Positions 7,845-16,191 of a stretch of DNA of 64,000 bases are shown one piece after another; position 1 is the first letter of the stretch, and every line of letters begins with the position of its first letter. The translations under genes were made by a program, and so were the position numbers. The DNA comes from JBCBAP01 sp038532435 (lineage in GTDB: Bacteria; Pseudomonadota; Alphaproteobacteria; Rhodobacterales; Rhodobacteraceae): NCBI GenBank assembly GCA_038532435.1, contig JBCBAP010000002.1:1-64000 (forward strand), given 5' to 3'. The notes beneath the pieces are model-generated. The model had not been told where the DNA came from and searched no databases. It saw only the letters and a program-made list of their open reading frames with translations.

Positions 7845-8723
7845 TCAGGCCATGGCGAGCAGTTCCGCAGCTTCCCCATTCTGGCTTTCGAGCCGCTTGC
7901 GCAGCTTTTTCAGCGCCTGCGCCTCAAGCTGACGGATCCGTTCCTTGCTGAGGCCGAGCTCGTTGCCGAGGCTTTCGAGCGTGCGTGGATCGTCCCGCAT
8001 CTTGCGCTCGACCACGATCATCTTCTCCCGATCCGTGAGCGCCGTCATGGCGTCCGCGAGCCAGTTGCGTACCCGGCTGAGATCCACGTCCCGAGACACG
8101 GTCTCCTCCGCCTGGGGGCCTTCATCCTCCAGCGCCTCGACCCATTCGCGCCCTTCATCGCCGGCCTGCTGCGCGTTGAGCGAGAAATCGGAGCCGGAAA
8201 GCCGCGCTTCCATCATCTCGACATCGCGAAGGGGGACGCCCACCTCGTCCGCAATCATCTCGCGCATCTGTTGCGTGTTGATGTCGAGGGAGGCCGCGTT
8301 TTCCCGTTCAATCTTCGCCTTGACCCGGCGGAGATTGAAGAAGAGCGCCTTCTGTGAGGAGGTCGATCCGGTCCGCACCATCGACCAGTTCCGCATCACA
8401 TAGTCCTGGATTGACGCCTTGATCCACCAGACCGCGTAGGTGGAGAACCGCACGCCCCGGTCCGGGTCAAACTTCTCCGCCGCCCGCATCAGGCCGACGC
8501 CGGCCTCCTGAATCAGATCCGGCATCGGCGCGCCATAGCGGCGATATTTGGAGGCCATCGACACGGCGAGCCGCATGTAGGCGTTTACCAGACGGTGCAG
8601 GGCGCGTTCGTCCCCGTCATCCCGCCAGGCCCGAGCCAGCTGCAATTCGGTTTCCGCATCCAGCATCTCTGCGCCCATAGCAACGCGGGTAACCGAGCGG
8701 GCAAGTCCGTCATCCAGTGCCAT
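7845..8723 (-). CDS. rpoH: RNA polymerase sigma-32 type factor (RpoH/RpoHII group)
   Basis: Alternative sigma factor of 292 residues. Region 2 is clear (FDPDRGVRFSTYAVWWIKAS and DYVMRNWS), and region 4 has TLESLGNELGLSKERIRQLE near the C-terminus. The RpoH box appears in the form LFFNLRRVK. Rhodobacteraceae usually carry two RpoH paralogues, RpoHI for heat and RpoHII for singlet-oxygen stress. The sigmaE-like promoter upstream suggests RpoHII, which is inference. ATG 8723 follows AGGGAG by seven to eight bases; a TTG at 8729 is less likely. Confidence 0.93.
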   Translation of the reverse strand: MALDDGLARSVTRVAMGAEMLDAETELQLARAWRDDGDERALHRLVNAYMRLAVSMASKYRRYGAPMPDLIQEAGVGLMRAAEKFDPDRGVRFSTYAVWWIKASIQDYVMRNWSMVRTGSTSSQKALFFNLRRVKAKIERENAASLDINTQQMREMIADEVGVPLRDVEMMEARLSGSDFSLNAQQAGDEGREWVEALEDEGPQAEETVSRDVDLSRVRNWLADAMTALTDREKMIVVERKMRDDPRTLESLGNELGLSKERIRQLEAQALKKLRKRLESQNGEAAELLAMA

Positions 8724-8774
8724 ATGCAAACTCCCTGACGAGCGTGTTGGGAAAAGTGGTTGTTGTTGTTAATC

Positions 8775-8804
8775 GTGCTACGCAGCCTCCGTGGTGTTGG
8801 ATCA
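8775..8804 (-). promoter_or_regulatory. Candidate sigmaE (RpoE/ChrR)-type promoter of rpoH
   Basis: On the minus strand TGATCC (8804-8799) is followed after 18 bases by TAGCAC (8780-8775), about 50 bases before the rpoH start codon. TGATCC is the -35 hexamer known for Rhodobacter sphaeroides RpoE promoters, and rpoHII is a known RpoE target there. The -10 match is imperfect. Confidence 0.45.
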
Positions 8805-8853
8805 CTTACACCGGCGGGTGGTAACGAACTGTTTCTGAATTGAGGCCAATGCT

Positions 8854-9375
8854 GTGTATCTAATTCTCGGGGGCGCCCGGTCGGGAAAGTCCGCTTTTGG
8901 CGAAAGGCTCGCCCGTCGACTTGGTGACGATCGCGTCTATATCGCGACCGCCCAGGCCTTCGATGGGGAGATGACCGCCCGGATCGCCCAGCATCAGGAG
9001 GATCGGGGCACGGATTGGGAGACGCTGGAGGCCCCCCTCGACCTGCCGGAGGTTCTGGCGGCGGTCGGGCCCGGGCGCGTGGTCCTTATCGACTGCCTCA
9101 CCCTTTGGCTGAGCAACATCCTGCTGGCGGAGCGGGACGTTGCGGCGGCACAGAACACGCTCCTTTCCACCTTCGATCAGGTTCCGGGCCCGGTGATCGC
9201 GGTGTCCAACGAGGTGGGTCTCGGCATCGTGCCCGACACACCCCTTGGCCGGCACTTCCGCGACGCACAGGGCCGCCTCAACCAGGCCGTCGCGGCGCAG
9301 GCGGAGACGGCGGTCTTCGTCGCTGCGGGTCTGCCTCTCGTTCTCAAGGGGCACCTGCCGGAGGGGTTGGCATGA
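8854..9375 (+). CDS. cobU: Adenosylcobinamide kinase/adenosylcobinamide-phosphate guanylyltransferase
   Basis: CobU/CobP activates adenosylcobinamide by phosphorylation and GMP transfer during assembly of the B12 nucleotide loop. The 173-residue protein has the P-loop GGARSGKS (6-13), a HQEDRGTDWET region and VSNEVGLGIVPDTPLGR, all typical. The only suitable start is GTG 8854, eight bases after GAGG. It overlaps the following histidine phosphatase gene by four bases. Presence of a B12-dependent ribonucleotide reductase at 40.7 kb makes a functional cobalamin pathway plausible. No cobalamin riboswitch was seen upstream. Confidence 0.95.
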   Translation: MYLILGGARSGKSAFGERLARRLGDDRVYIATAQAFDGEMTARIAQHQEDRGTDWETLEAPLDLPEVLAAVGPGRVVLIDCLTLWLSNILLAERDVAAAQNTLLSTFDQVPGPVIAVSNEVGLGIVPDTPLGRHFRDAQGRLNQAVAAQAETAVFVAAGLPLVLKGHLPEGLA

Positions 9376-9947
9376 CGACCTGGTGGTGGGTGCGCCACGG
9401 CCCGACCCACGCAAAGGCCGCGATCGGCTGGACGGACCTTCCGGCGGATCTGTCCGACACCTCCCGCCTCGACGGGCTCAAGGCCATGGTGCCGGACGAT
9501 GCGGTCTGCCTGTCATCGGATCTTTCCCGGGCCCGCGACACCCTTGGCGCGATCCGTCAGGCCCGCCCCCAGCTCGCTGAAGATCCCCGCCTGCGCGAGT
9601 TTAACTTCGGCACATGGGAGGGATTGGGTTTCGACGAGATCGCGCGGCGGGATCCTGACCGGTCCCGCGCCTATTGGCAGGAACCGGGCGATGCCGCCCC
9701 TCCCGAGGGGGAGAGCTGGAACGACCTTTCCTCCCGCGTGGGCACCGTGATCGACGCGCACAATGGCAGCCACCGCAACATCCTCGCGGTGGCCCATTTC
9801 GGCGTCATCCTCACCGCCGTCGCGCGCGCGGGAAACTTCGATCCGCGGGCCGCATTCCGGTTCAAGGTCGATCCCTTGTCGGTCACCGCGCTCACCTGGC
9901 ACGGGGATGACGTTTGGACGATCCACAGGGTCAACCACCTTCCCTGA
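9372..9947 (+). CDS. Histidine phosphatase family protein
   Basis: Phosphoglycerate-mutase-like phosphatase of 191 residues with the catalytic RHG at positions 8-10, SSDLSRARDT, an acidic region LREFNFGTWEGL and the second catalytic histidine in VAHFGVIL. Translational coupling to cobU suggests it could be the alpha-ribazole phosphatase CobC, which removes the phosphate from the nucleotide-loop precursor. Sequence alone does not fix the substrate. Confidence 0.88.
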   Translation: MTTWWWVRHGPTHAKAAIGWTDLPADLSDTSRLDGLKAMVPDDAVCLSSDLSRARDTLGAIRQARPQLAEDPRLREFNFGTWEGLGFDEIARRDPDRSRAYWQEPGDAAPPEGESWNDLSSRVGTVIDAHNGSHRNILAVAHFGVILTAVARAGNFDPRAAFRFKVDPLSVTALTWHGDDVWTIHRVNHLP

Positions 9948-10058
9948 GCGGCCGCGACGGTTTTCCGATCACGAAGCGTGAACCGCGCGACCACAAAGGC
10001 TCATTGGACAGGGAACCCGGTCGCCGGGCACGCTCCCCCCATCGGACGGGAGATGACA

Positions 10059-10943
10059 ATGACCTATATCCTCGCCATCGGCGACCGCACCTATTCAAGC
10101 TGGTCTCTGCGCGGCTGGCTCACCTTTGCGGCCTTCGGGCTCGACCTGCGCGTGGTGAGCGCCCGCATGAACACCGACGCCTTTGCAGAGATGCTGGAGG
10201 AGTTCGGGGGCAGCCGCCTGGTGCCTGCCTTGCGGATCGAGGAGGAGGGGCGAACGATCCACGTGTGGGACACGCTCGCGATGGCCGAAACCGTGGCGGA
10301 GCGGCATCCGGACATCCCCTTATGGCCCCAGGACCCAACCGCCCGCGGCCTCGCCCGCGCGATGGTGGCGGAGATGCACTCGGGATTCACCGCTTTGCGG
10401 GGCGACTGCCCGATGAACCTGCGCCGACGCTATGCGGGGTTTGGCCCGTCGGAGGCCGTCCGGGCGGATCTCGCGCGGATCGAGGCGCTCTGGCAGCGTG
10501 CGGCGGAGATCGGGGGGGAAGGGCCCTGGCTCTTTGGCGCCTACTCCCTCGTGGATGTGTTCTACGCGCCCGTTGCCACGCGGATCGCGACCTACGATCT
10601 TCCGGTCGGCCCAGCAGCAGCGCGCTACGTGAGGACGGTTCTCGCGGATCCCGTCTTCCGGCGCTGGCGGGCGATGGGGCTGGCGGAGAACCACCTGCAG
10701 CCCGGCTACGACATCGACCTGCCGACTGTTCCCTGGCCCGGGCCCGCGCCGCGCAGCGCGCGGGTCGCCTCTTCGGGCACACCGGTCAACGCGGCCTGCC
10801 TTTTCAGCGGCAAACCCACGGTTGCCGACGGGCTGGTGGAGGTCGATGGCCAGCTGCTGGGGTTCTGCAACGCTTTTTGCAGAGACAAGGTCGCCGCAGA
10901 TCCCGACGCGTGGCCGGAAGTGAGCCGACTGCTCTACGACTGA
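10059..10943 (+). CDS. Glutathione S-transferase family protein with a C-terminal YHS-like Cys motif
   Basis: The 294-residue protein has an N-terminal thioredoxin-like GST domain (YSSWSLRGWL, LVPALRIEEEG, then DTLAMAETVA) and a helical C-domain (WLFGAYSLVDVFYAP). The last 48 residues are extra to a standard GST: C247 in CLFSGKP and FCNAFCRDK with C270 and C274, resembling a YHS/TRASH-type metal-binding motif. ATG 10059 is preferred over ATG 10053 because GGGAGA is better spaced. The gene converges on truA. Substrate and metal binding are unknown. Confidence 0.85.
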   Translation: MTYILAIGDRTYSSWSLRGWLTFAAFGLDLRVVSARMNTDAFAEMLEEFGGSRLVPALRIEEEGRTIHVWDTLAMAETVAERHPDIPLWPQDPTARGLARAMVAEMHSGFTALRGDCPMNLRRRYAGFGPSEAVRADLARIEALWQRAAEIGGEGPWLFGAYSLVDVFYAPVATRIATYDLPVGPAAARYVRTVLADPVFRRWRAMGLAENHLQPGYDIDLPTVPWPGPAPRSARVASSGTPVNAACLFSGKPTVADGLVEVDGQLLGFCNAFCRDKVAADPDAWPEVSRLLYD

Positions 10944-10959
10944 CCGCTCGCCCGGTGGG

Positions 10960-11721
10960 TCACGTTCCGTCGGAAAAGACGGGCTCCGGATAGACCACAC
11001 GCATCAGATAGAGCCCCTGCGGCGGCGCCACCGTCCCGCAGGCGGCCCGATCCCGGGCGGCGAGGGCGGTTGCGACCCGCTCCGGCGGCCAGCTTCCCGC
11101 GCCGACCCGCTCCAGCGTACCGACGAAGCTGCGCACCTGATTGTGCAGGAACGACCGGGCCCGCACATCGAAGCTCACCCCGCCATCCTCCGCGATCACG
11201 TTGAGCGTATCGAGCGTCTTTACCGGGCTCGCCGCCTGACAGATCGAGGAGCGGAAGGTGGTGAAGTCATGGTGCCCGATCAGGTGCCGTGCCCCGTCCT
11301 GCATCGCCTCCACATCGAGCGCATGGCGCACCTGCCAGGCGAGACCTGCCTCGAGGGTCAGCGGCGCGCGGCGGGGCGCGATGCGATAAAGGTAATGCCG
11401 GGCAATCGCGGAGAACCGCGCGTGAAAGTCGTCCGGCACCCGCGCCGCATCGATGACCGCGACCGGATCAGGCCTCAGATGATGGTTCAGCGCCTCGCTC
11501 AGCCGGAACGGATCCCAGTCCCGGTCGAGGTCCATGTGCGCGACCTGACCGCGGGCATGCACGCCCGCATCCGTGCGCCCCGCGCCGACCACCTCCGTCG
11601 CCGGGCCGATACGGGACAGGGCACGCTCCAGCGCCGCCTGCACCGAGGGGTGCGCGGTCTGCCGCTGCCAACCGGAAAAGGGGGCGCCGTGATACTCGAT
11701 CTTCACTGCAAAACGGGGCAT
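10960..11721 (-). CDS. truA: tRNA pseudouridine(38-40) synthase TruA
   Basis: Converts uridines 38-40 in the anticodon arm to pseudouridine. The 253-residue protein opens MPRFAVKIEYHGAPFSGWQ and contains the catalytic aspartate motif AGRTDAGVHA, then RHYLYRI and FLHNQVRSFVG. ATG 11721 gives the standard N-terminus; the frame stays open further upstream but adds no family-like sequence. It is tail-to-tail with the GST gene, separated by 16 bp. Confidence 0.97.
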   Translation of the reverse strand: MPRFAVKIEYHGAPFSGWQRQTAHPSVQAALERALSRIGPATEVVGAGRTDAGVHARGQVAHMDLDRDWDPFRLSEALNHHLRPDPVAVIDAARVPDDFHARFSAIARHYLYRIAPRRAPLTLEAGLAWQVRHALDVEAMQDGARHLIGHHDFTTFRSSICQAASPVKTLDTLNVIAEDGGVSFDVRARSFLHNQVRSFVGTLERVGAGSWPPERVATALAARDRAACGTVAPPQGLYLMRVVYPEPVFSDGT

Positions 11722-11800
11722 GGCCCGCCCTACCCGCTGACCGCCCCTTTGCCAAGCCCCTCGCAATCGGCGCGCCGAGCCTCTACATGGGCGAGGGGTT

Positions 11801-13249
11801 GTGGCGTTGGAAGGCACGTGCTTGGTCGGGATCGGCGATATCACGGACGGGATCGTCCGCTCGGTGGAAGAGGCGCAGGCCGGCTTCAATGAATTGTTCG
11901 AGCCCGTGATCCGGCTCGGCGTCACCGGGCTCAGCCGGTCGGGAAAGACCGTCTTCATCACCTCACTGGTGGCCAACCTGCTTCATCGGGGGCGCATGCC
12001 GCAACTTGCGGCCCACGCGGAGGGGCGCATCGCCGCCGCGTTCCTGCAGCCGCATCCGGACGATGCGGTGCCCCGGTTCGACTATGAGGGGCACCTTGAT
12101 GCGCTCATCGGGCCGGAGCCACGCTGGCCGACCTCCACCCGGGCGATCAGCACGCTGCGGATCTCGCTGAAGGTGCAGGGCAGGGGAATGCTCGCAGGCT
12201 TCACCGGCCCGCGGGTCGTCCATGTTGACATCGTCGACTATCCGGGGGAGTGGCTGCTGGACCTGCCGCTGATGGGCATGGACTACGCCACCTGGTCCGC
12301 GCGCACGATCGCGGAGACCAGGTCGCCCGGCCGGGCCGCGCACTCAGATGACTGGCTCGCTGCGATGGCCGGGATCGACCCGGCGGAGCCGCTCGACGAG
12401 CCTCGCGCCACCGCGCAGGCGCGTGCCTTCACCGCCTATCTGCAACGTTGCCGGGACGGCGGGCTTTCGGGCTTTGCCCCCGGACGTTTCCTGATGCCCG
12501 GTGACCTCGAAGGCTCTCCCGCGCTCACCTTCGCGCCCCTGCCGGAGCCGTCGGGGCGGGTGAAGTCCGGCTCCCTCTGGAAAGCATTCGAGCGGCGCTA
12601 TGAGGCATACAAGCGGGTCGTGGTCAAACCGTTTTTCCGCGATCATTTCGCCCGCATCGACCGACAGATCGTCCTGATCGACGCGCTCAGCGCGATCCAC
12701 GCAGGGCCGCAGGCGGTCGATGATCTTCACGATGCGATGTCCGCCATTCTCGAGGCGTTCCGGCCGGGGCAGAACAGCTGGCTTTCGTCGATCCTGGGCA
12801 AGCGGGTGGAGCGTATCCTCTTCGCCGCGACCAAGGCGGACCATCTGCACCACAGCCAGCACGCCCGCCTCACGGCACTTGTCGAGGCGATGCTGACGGA
12901 GGCGAAGTCCCGCGCGCAGTTCCGCGGTGCGGAGGTGGAGGCGTTGTCCCTCGCTGCCCTGCGCGCCACCGTCGAGGATCGGGTGACCCATGATGGCGCG
13001 GCGCTTGACGTGGTCCGCGGCACACTTCTCGACACCGGGAAGGTGGCCGCGCTGCACCCCGGTGACTTGCCTGACGATCCCAAGCGTTTTTTGTCAGAGG
13101 CTCGTGGTGAGGGCGCGCGCTGGCTCGGCGGTGACTATCAGGTCATGCGCTTTGCCCCGCCGGCGATTTCGCTCGCTCCCGGTGACGGGCCGCCCCACAT
13201 CCGGCTTGACCGGGCGGCCCAGTTTCTGATCGGGGACAAGCTCGCATGA
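11801..13249 (+). CDS. YcjX family P-loop protein
   Basis: Large P-loop protein of about 482 residues. The Walker A is GLSRSGKT near residue 43, with VDIVDYPGEWLLDLPL as the Walker B-like region. YcjX and YcjF of E. coli are stress-induced and have no firm function, though an envelope or membrane-stress role is suggested. The start is uncertain: GTG 11801 is used, but TTG 11822 after GGAAGG is possible. It begins a three-gene unit with 4-base overlaps (GNAT, then YcjF), indicating co-translation. Confidence 0.9.
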   Translation: MALEGTCLVGIGDITDGIVRSVEEAQAGFNELFEPVIRLGVTGLSRSGKTVFITSLVANLLHRGRMPQLAAHAEGRIAAAFLQPHPDDAVPRFDYEGHLDALIGPEPRWPTSTRAISTLRISLKVQGRGMLAGFTGPRVVHVDIVDYPGEWLLDLPLMGMDYATWSARTIAETRSPGRAAHSDDWLAAMAGIDPAEPLDEPRATAQARAFTAYLQRCRDGGLSGFAPGRFLMPGDLEGSPALTFAPLPEPSGRVKSGSLWKAFERRYEAYKRVVVKPFFRDHFARIDRQIVLIDALSAIHAGPQAVDDLHDAMSAILEAFRPGQNSWLSSILGKRVERILFAATKADHLHHSQHARLTALVEAMLTEAKSRAQFRGAEVEALSLAALRATVEDRVTHDGAALDVVRGTLLDTGKVAALHPGDLPDDPKRFLSEARGEGARWLGGDYQVMRFAPPAISLAPGDGPPHIRLDRAAQFLIGDKLA

Positions 13250-13701
13250 CCGTGACGCTCCGCCCCGCAACCCCGGATGACGCAGCCGCCTGCGCCACGC
13301 TCATGCGGGCCTGGATCGAGGAAACCGACTGGATCCCGCAGCTCCACACCCCTGAAGAGGATCGCGCTTTCGTCGGTGGGAAGATCGCCGCGGGACGCGT
13401 GACCGTTGCAGAAAGGGATGGCTCCTTTGCATGGTTCATGACGCTCGAAGAGGGCTATCTCGGCCAGCTTCACGTGGCACACGCTCACCGCAACAGGGGC
13501 ATCGGCGCGCAGCTCCTGCGGCACGCGAAGGTCACCTCCCCCGACGGGTTCGAGCTGTGGACGTTTCAGGCCAACCCGGGCGCCCTGCGCTTTTACCTCC
13601 GCGAAGGGCTGACGGAGCTGCGGCGCACGGACGGGGCGGGCAACGAGGAACGCCTGCCGGACATTCGGCTCGCCTGGACCGGGAAGGGAGCATCATCATG
13701 A
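13246..13701 (+). CDS. GNAT family N-acetyltransferase
   Basis: Acetyl-CoA-dependent acyltransferase of 151 residues. The acetyl-CoA loop is HRNRGIGAQLL, preceded by the beta-strand YLGQLHVAHAH and followed by ANPGALRFYLREG. It overlaps ycjX and the ycjF-like gene by four bases each, an insertion between two genes that are usually adjacent. The substrate is unknown. Confidence 0.9.
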   Translation: MTVTLRPATPDDAAACATLMRAWIEETDWIPQLHTPEEDRAFVGGKIAAGRVTVAERDGSFAWFMTLEEGYLGQLHVAHAHRNRGIGAQLLRHAKVTSPDGFELWTFQANPGALRFYLREGLTELRRTDGAGNEERLPDIRLAWTGKGASS

Positions 13702-14711
13702 CCGAGCGCAAGGGACCCGTCCTCATCGATCTCGATGACGCGACCACGCCACCGCCGAACCCGGCGGAGGCGCCGCCGATACCGGACAGGGAGGGAGAGG
13801 CCGCGACACCTGCGGTCCTGCGTGCGGCGGCCCTGACCCGCACCCGGATCGGTTGGCTCGGGCGTCTTTTCTGGGGCGGGCTTGTTGCGCTCATCCTTGC
13901 TGCCGCAATCGACGGTGTCGTGACCTACGCAACCGGGGTGGTGGCGAGCGGATCGATACTCGGGCTCACCGTTCTGGGCCTCGTGCTCTTTGTCTGCGCG
14001 ATCCTGCTCCTGCTGGCGATCCGGGAGGGTGCAGCGCTCCTTCGACTGCGGAGCGTGGAGGAGACCCGGATGCTCGCTGAACGGGCCCGGGGGGAGGGAA
14101 GCCTTGCGGGGGCGAAGGCGGTGGCCGGACAGCTTCACCGGCTCTATCGCAAGCGCCCCGAGCTTTCCTGGGCCCGTGCCGCGGTCGTGGAACGGGACGG
14201 GGAGCTCTTCGATGCGGACGCCGTTCTCGATCTCGCGGAACGCAGCTATATGCGGGACCTCGACGACCTCGCGGTGGAGGAGGTGCGCGTCGCCACCCGG
14301 CAGGTGGCCGGTGCGACGGCCCTGATTCCGCTGGCGCTCGCCGATCTGATCGTCGCGCTGACCGCAAATCTGCGCATGATCCGTCGGATCGCCGAGGTGT
14401 ACGGGGGCCGGGCGGGGACGCTCGGGTCCTGGCGTCTCTTCCGCGCCGTTGCGGCCCACCTGATCGCGACCGGCGCGGTGGCTGTGGGGGACGACTTGCT
14501 CGGCTCCATCGTCGGCGGCGGCGTGCTCAGCCGGGTGTCCCGCCGGTTCGGCGAAGGGGTCGTCAATGGTGCGCTGACGGCCCGGGTCGGGGTCGCGGCG
14601 ATCGAGGTTTGCCGCCCGCTCCCCTTTGCTGTCCGTCCCCGCCCGTCGGTGACCGCGCTGGTGAAGACCGCGCTCACCGGCATGTTCAACGGTCGGGAGG
14701 CTGACGGCTGA
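13698..14711 (+). CDS. YcjF/TIGR01620 family membrane protein
   Basis: The 337-residue protein has a cytoplasmic Pro/Glu-rich N-terminus, two adjacent transmembrane helices (about 55-75 and 80-105) and a C-terminal domain with EVYGGRAGTLGSWRLFRAV, typical of the YcjF/TIGR01620 family. YcjF is the membrane partner encoded beside ycjX. The ATG overlaps the GNAT stop. The role is probably envelope stress, by family association only. Confidence 0.88.
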   Translation: MTERKGPVLIDLDDATTPPPNPAEAPPIPDREGEAATPAVLRAAALTRTRIGWLGRLFWGGLVALILAAAIDGVVTYATGVVASGSILGLTVLGLVLFVCAILLLLAIREGAALLRLRSVEETRMLAERARGEGSLAGAKAVAGQLHRLYRKRPELSWARAAVVERDGELFDADAVLDLAERSYMRDLDDLAVEEVRVATRQVAGATALIPLALADLIVALTANLRMIRRIAEVYGGRAGTLGSWRLFRAVAAHLIATGAVAVGDDLLGSIVGGGVLSRVSRRFGEGVVNGALTARVGVAAIEVCRPLPFAVRPRPSVTALVKTALTGMFNGREADG

Positions 14712-14813
14712 TCGTCTGCCCGCTCTCGTCCCCGCCTGGCCGTCATGGGTGACATGCACAAGACCGCAGACGTAGGCCACCCGCTCCGCTAGGATGGCGC
14801 GAGGAGGTGGCCC

Positions 14814-15608
14814 ATGCTGTGGCGCGCCGGTCTGATCCTTCTGGCCCTCACGCGACCGTTTGCTGCGGAGCCTGTCGACGTGGAGCTTGTGCTCGCGGTG
14901 GACGTCTCCCGTTCCATGGATGCGCGCGAACAGCAGGTGCAGCGGGACGGCTACGTCGCCGCCTTCCGGGATCCGGTCGTGGTGGCGGAAATCCTGTCGG
15001 GCCTGCACGGCACCATCGCAGTCAGCTACCTCGAATGGGGCGGGCCGTTCGAGACGGCTGTTGTCGTGGACTGGATGCGCATCGGGTCGATGGCGGAGGC
15101 GGAGGAGTTCGCCGCCGCGCTCGCAGCCCAGCCCATCACCTTCGGGTCCTCCACATCGATCTCAAGCGCCTTACGCTTGGGGCAGGAGATGATCGTGGGC
15201 AACCGCTATGACGGGGTCAGACGTGTCATCGACATCTCCGGCGACGGGCCCAACAACACTGGCCCCCGGGTCGATGAGGCCCGGGACGCTGTCGTTGCCG
15301 CAGGGATCGGGATCAACGGTCTGCCGGTAATGATCAACCCGGCGCAGGGCGCCTTCACCCTGCCGGGGCTCGATGCCTATTATGCGGCCTGCGTGATCGG
15401 CGGGGCTGGGGCGTTCGTCATGCCGGTCCGGTCCGTGGATGCGTTTGCGGTCACGATCCGGCGGAAGATACTTCTTGAGGTCGCGCGCAGGCCCGCGCCA
15501 GCGGGCACCTTGCTGCAGGTGCAGGCCACCGCCCCGGTCGATTGCGGGATCGGAGAGGCCATGCGGCGGAACTGGAAGGTGATCCGCCCCGCGCCTAGCG
15601 GTCGATGA
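14814..15608 (+). CDS. DUF1194 (von Willebrand A-like) secreted protein
   Basis: The 264-residue protein has a short signal peptide and a VWA-like fold with a MIDAS-type DxSxS at D30, S32 and S34 (VDVSRSMD), followed by GSSTSISSAL and DISGDGPNNTG. DUF1194 proteins are found mainly in Rhodobacterales and Rhizobiales and are presumed to bind divalent metal. Its 3' end overlaps the convergent lolA by 14 bases. No biochemical role is known to me. Confidence 0.9.
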   Translation: MLWRAGLILLALTRPFAAEPVDVELVLAVDVSRSMDAREQQVQRDGYVAAFRDPVVVAEILSGLHGTIAVSYLEWGGPFETAVVVDWMRIGSMAEAEEFAAALAAQPITFGSSTSISSALRLGQEMIVGNRYDGVRRVIDISGDGPNNTGPRVDEARDAVVAAGIGINGLPVMINPAQGAFTLPGLDAYYAACVIGGAGAFVMPVRSVDAFAVTIRRKILLEVARRPAPAGTLLQVQATAPVDCGIGEAMRRNWKVIRPAPSGR

Positions 15609-16191
15609 CCGCGGCCTCGATGCTGAACCGGCGGCGGGGAATGCTCACATCCCGCACCATGTCGCTCAGCAGGACGTTGGTGCGCTCTCCAGCCTCGTTG
15701 GTGACGATCCATTCGGCGAGCGCCAGCGGGTTGTCGCGGAAAACGAGCTCGATGGTCCCGATCTCCGGCCGGTCCGGATCGAGTGCTGTGATCCGGATCA
15801 GCCCGGCCTCCCGGTTGACGGCCTGCACCATGTCCTCGTCTGTCAGATCCACATCGTCCTGCAGGATCAGGTTCAGCGGGGTGGAGACGAGCGGATAGCG
15901 CTGCGGATCGGCGTTTGAGGCACGGTCGACCACCGCCACCCACCAGCCATCGGAAATCACCACCGCGGGCACGGGCGGGGCATAGTCGAACCGCATCAGC
16001 CCGGGCTTCGAGATGTAGTAGGTGCCGGACGATACCGATCCGTCATTGTTGGCTTGCAGGAACGTGCCCTGCGCGGTCTTGAGGCCATTCAGATAGGCTG
16101 AGACGCGCTCCAGATCCGCGTCAGCGACGGCGGCGGTCGGGGCGGCGAGGGCAAGCGCTGCGGCAGCGATCAGTCGGGTCAGGTATGTCAT
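15595..16191 (-). CDS. lolA: Outer-membrane lipoprotein carrier protein LolA
   Basis: Periplasmic chaperone that shuttles lipoproteins from LolCDE to LolB. The 198-residue precursor has a signal peptide (LIAAAALALAAPTAAVA), the TAQGTFLQ segment near the mature N-terminus, ISKPGLMRFDY and the typical beta-rich core with LILQDDVDL. In many roseobacters lolA lies between ftsK and xthA. Neither is present here, so the neighbourhood appears rearranged. The ATG at 16191 has only a distant GAGGGGG ribosome-binding site. Confidence 0.9.
   Translation of the reverse strand: MTYLTRLIAAAALALAAPTAAVADADLERVSAYLNGLKTAQGTFLQANNDGSVSSGTYYISKPGLMRFDYAPPVPAVVISDGWWVAVVDRASNADPQRYPLVSTPLNLILQDDVDLTDEDMVQAVNREAGLIRITALDPDRPEIGTIELVFRDNPLALAEWIVTNEAGERTNVLLSDMVRDVSIPRRRFSIEAAVIDR

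Noticed and set aside
8730..8853. Cobalamin riboswitch before cobU
   Set aside because: The interval is too short and lacks the B12-box sequence. The region before nrdJ was checked too and shows only the NrdR-like palindrome.
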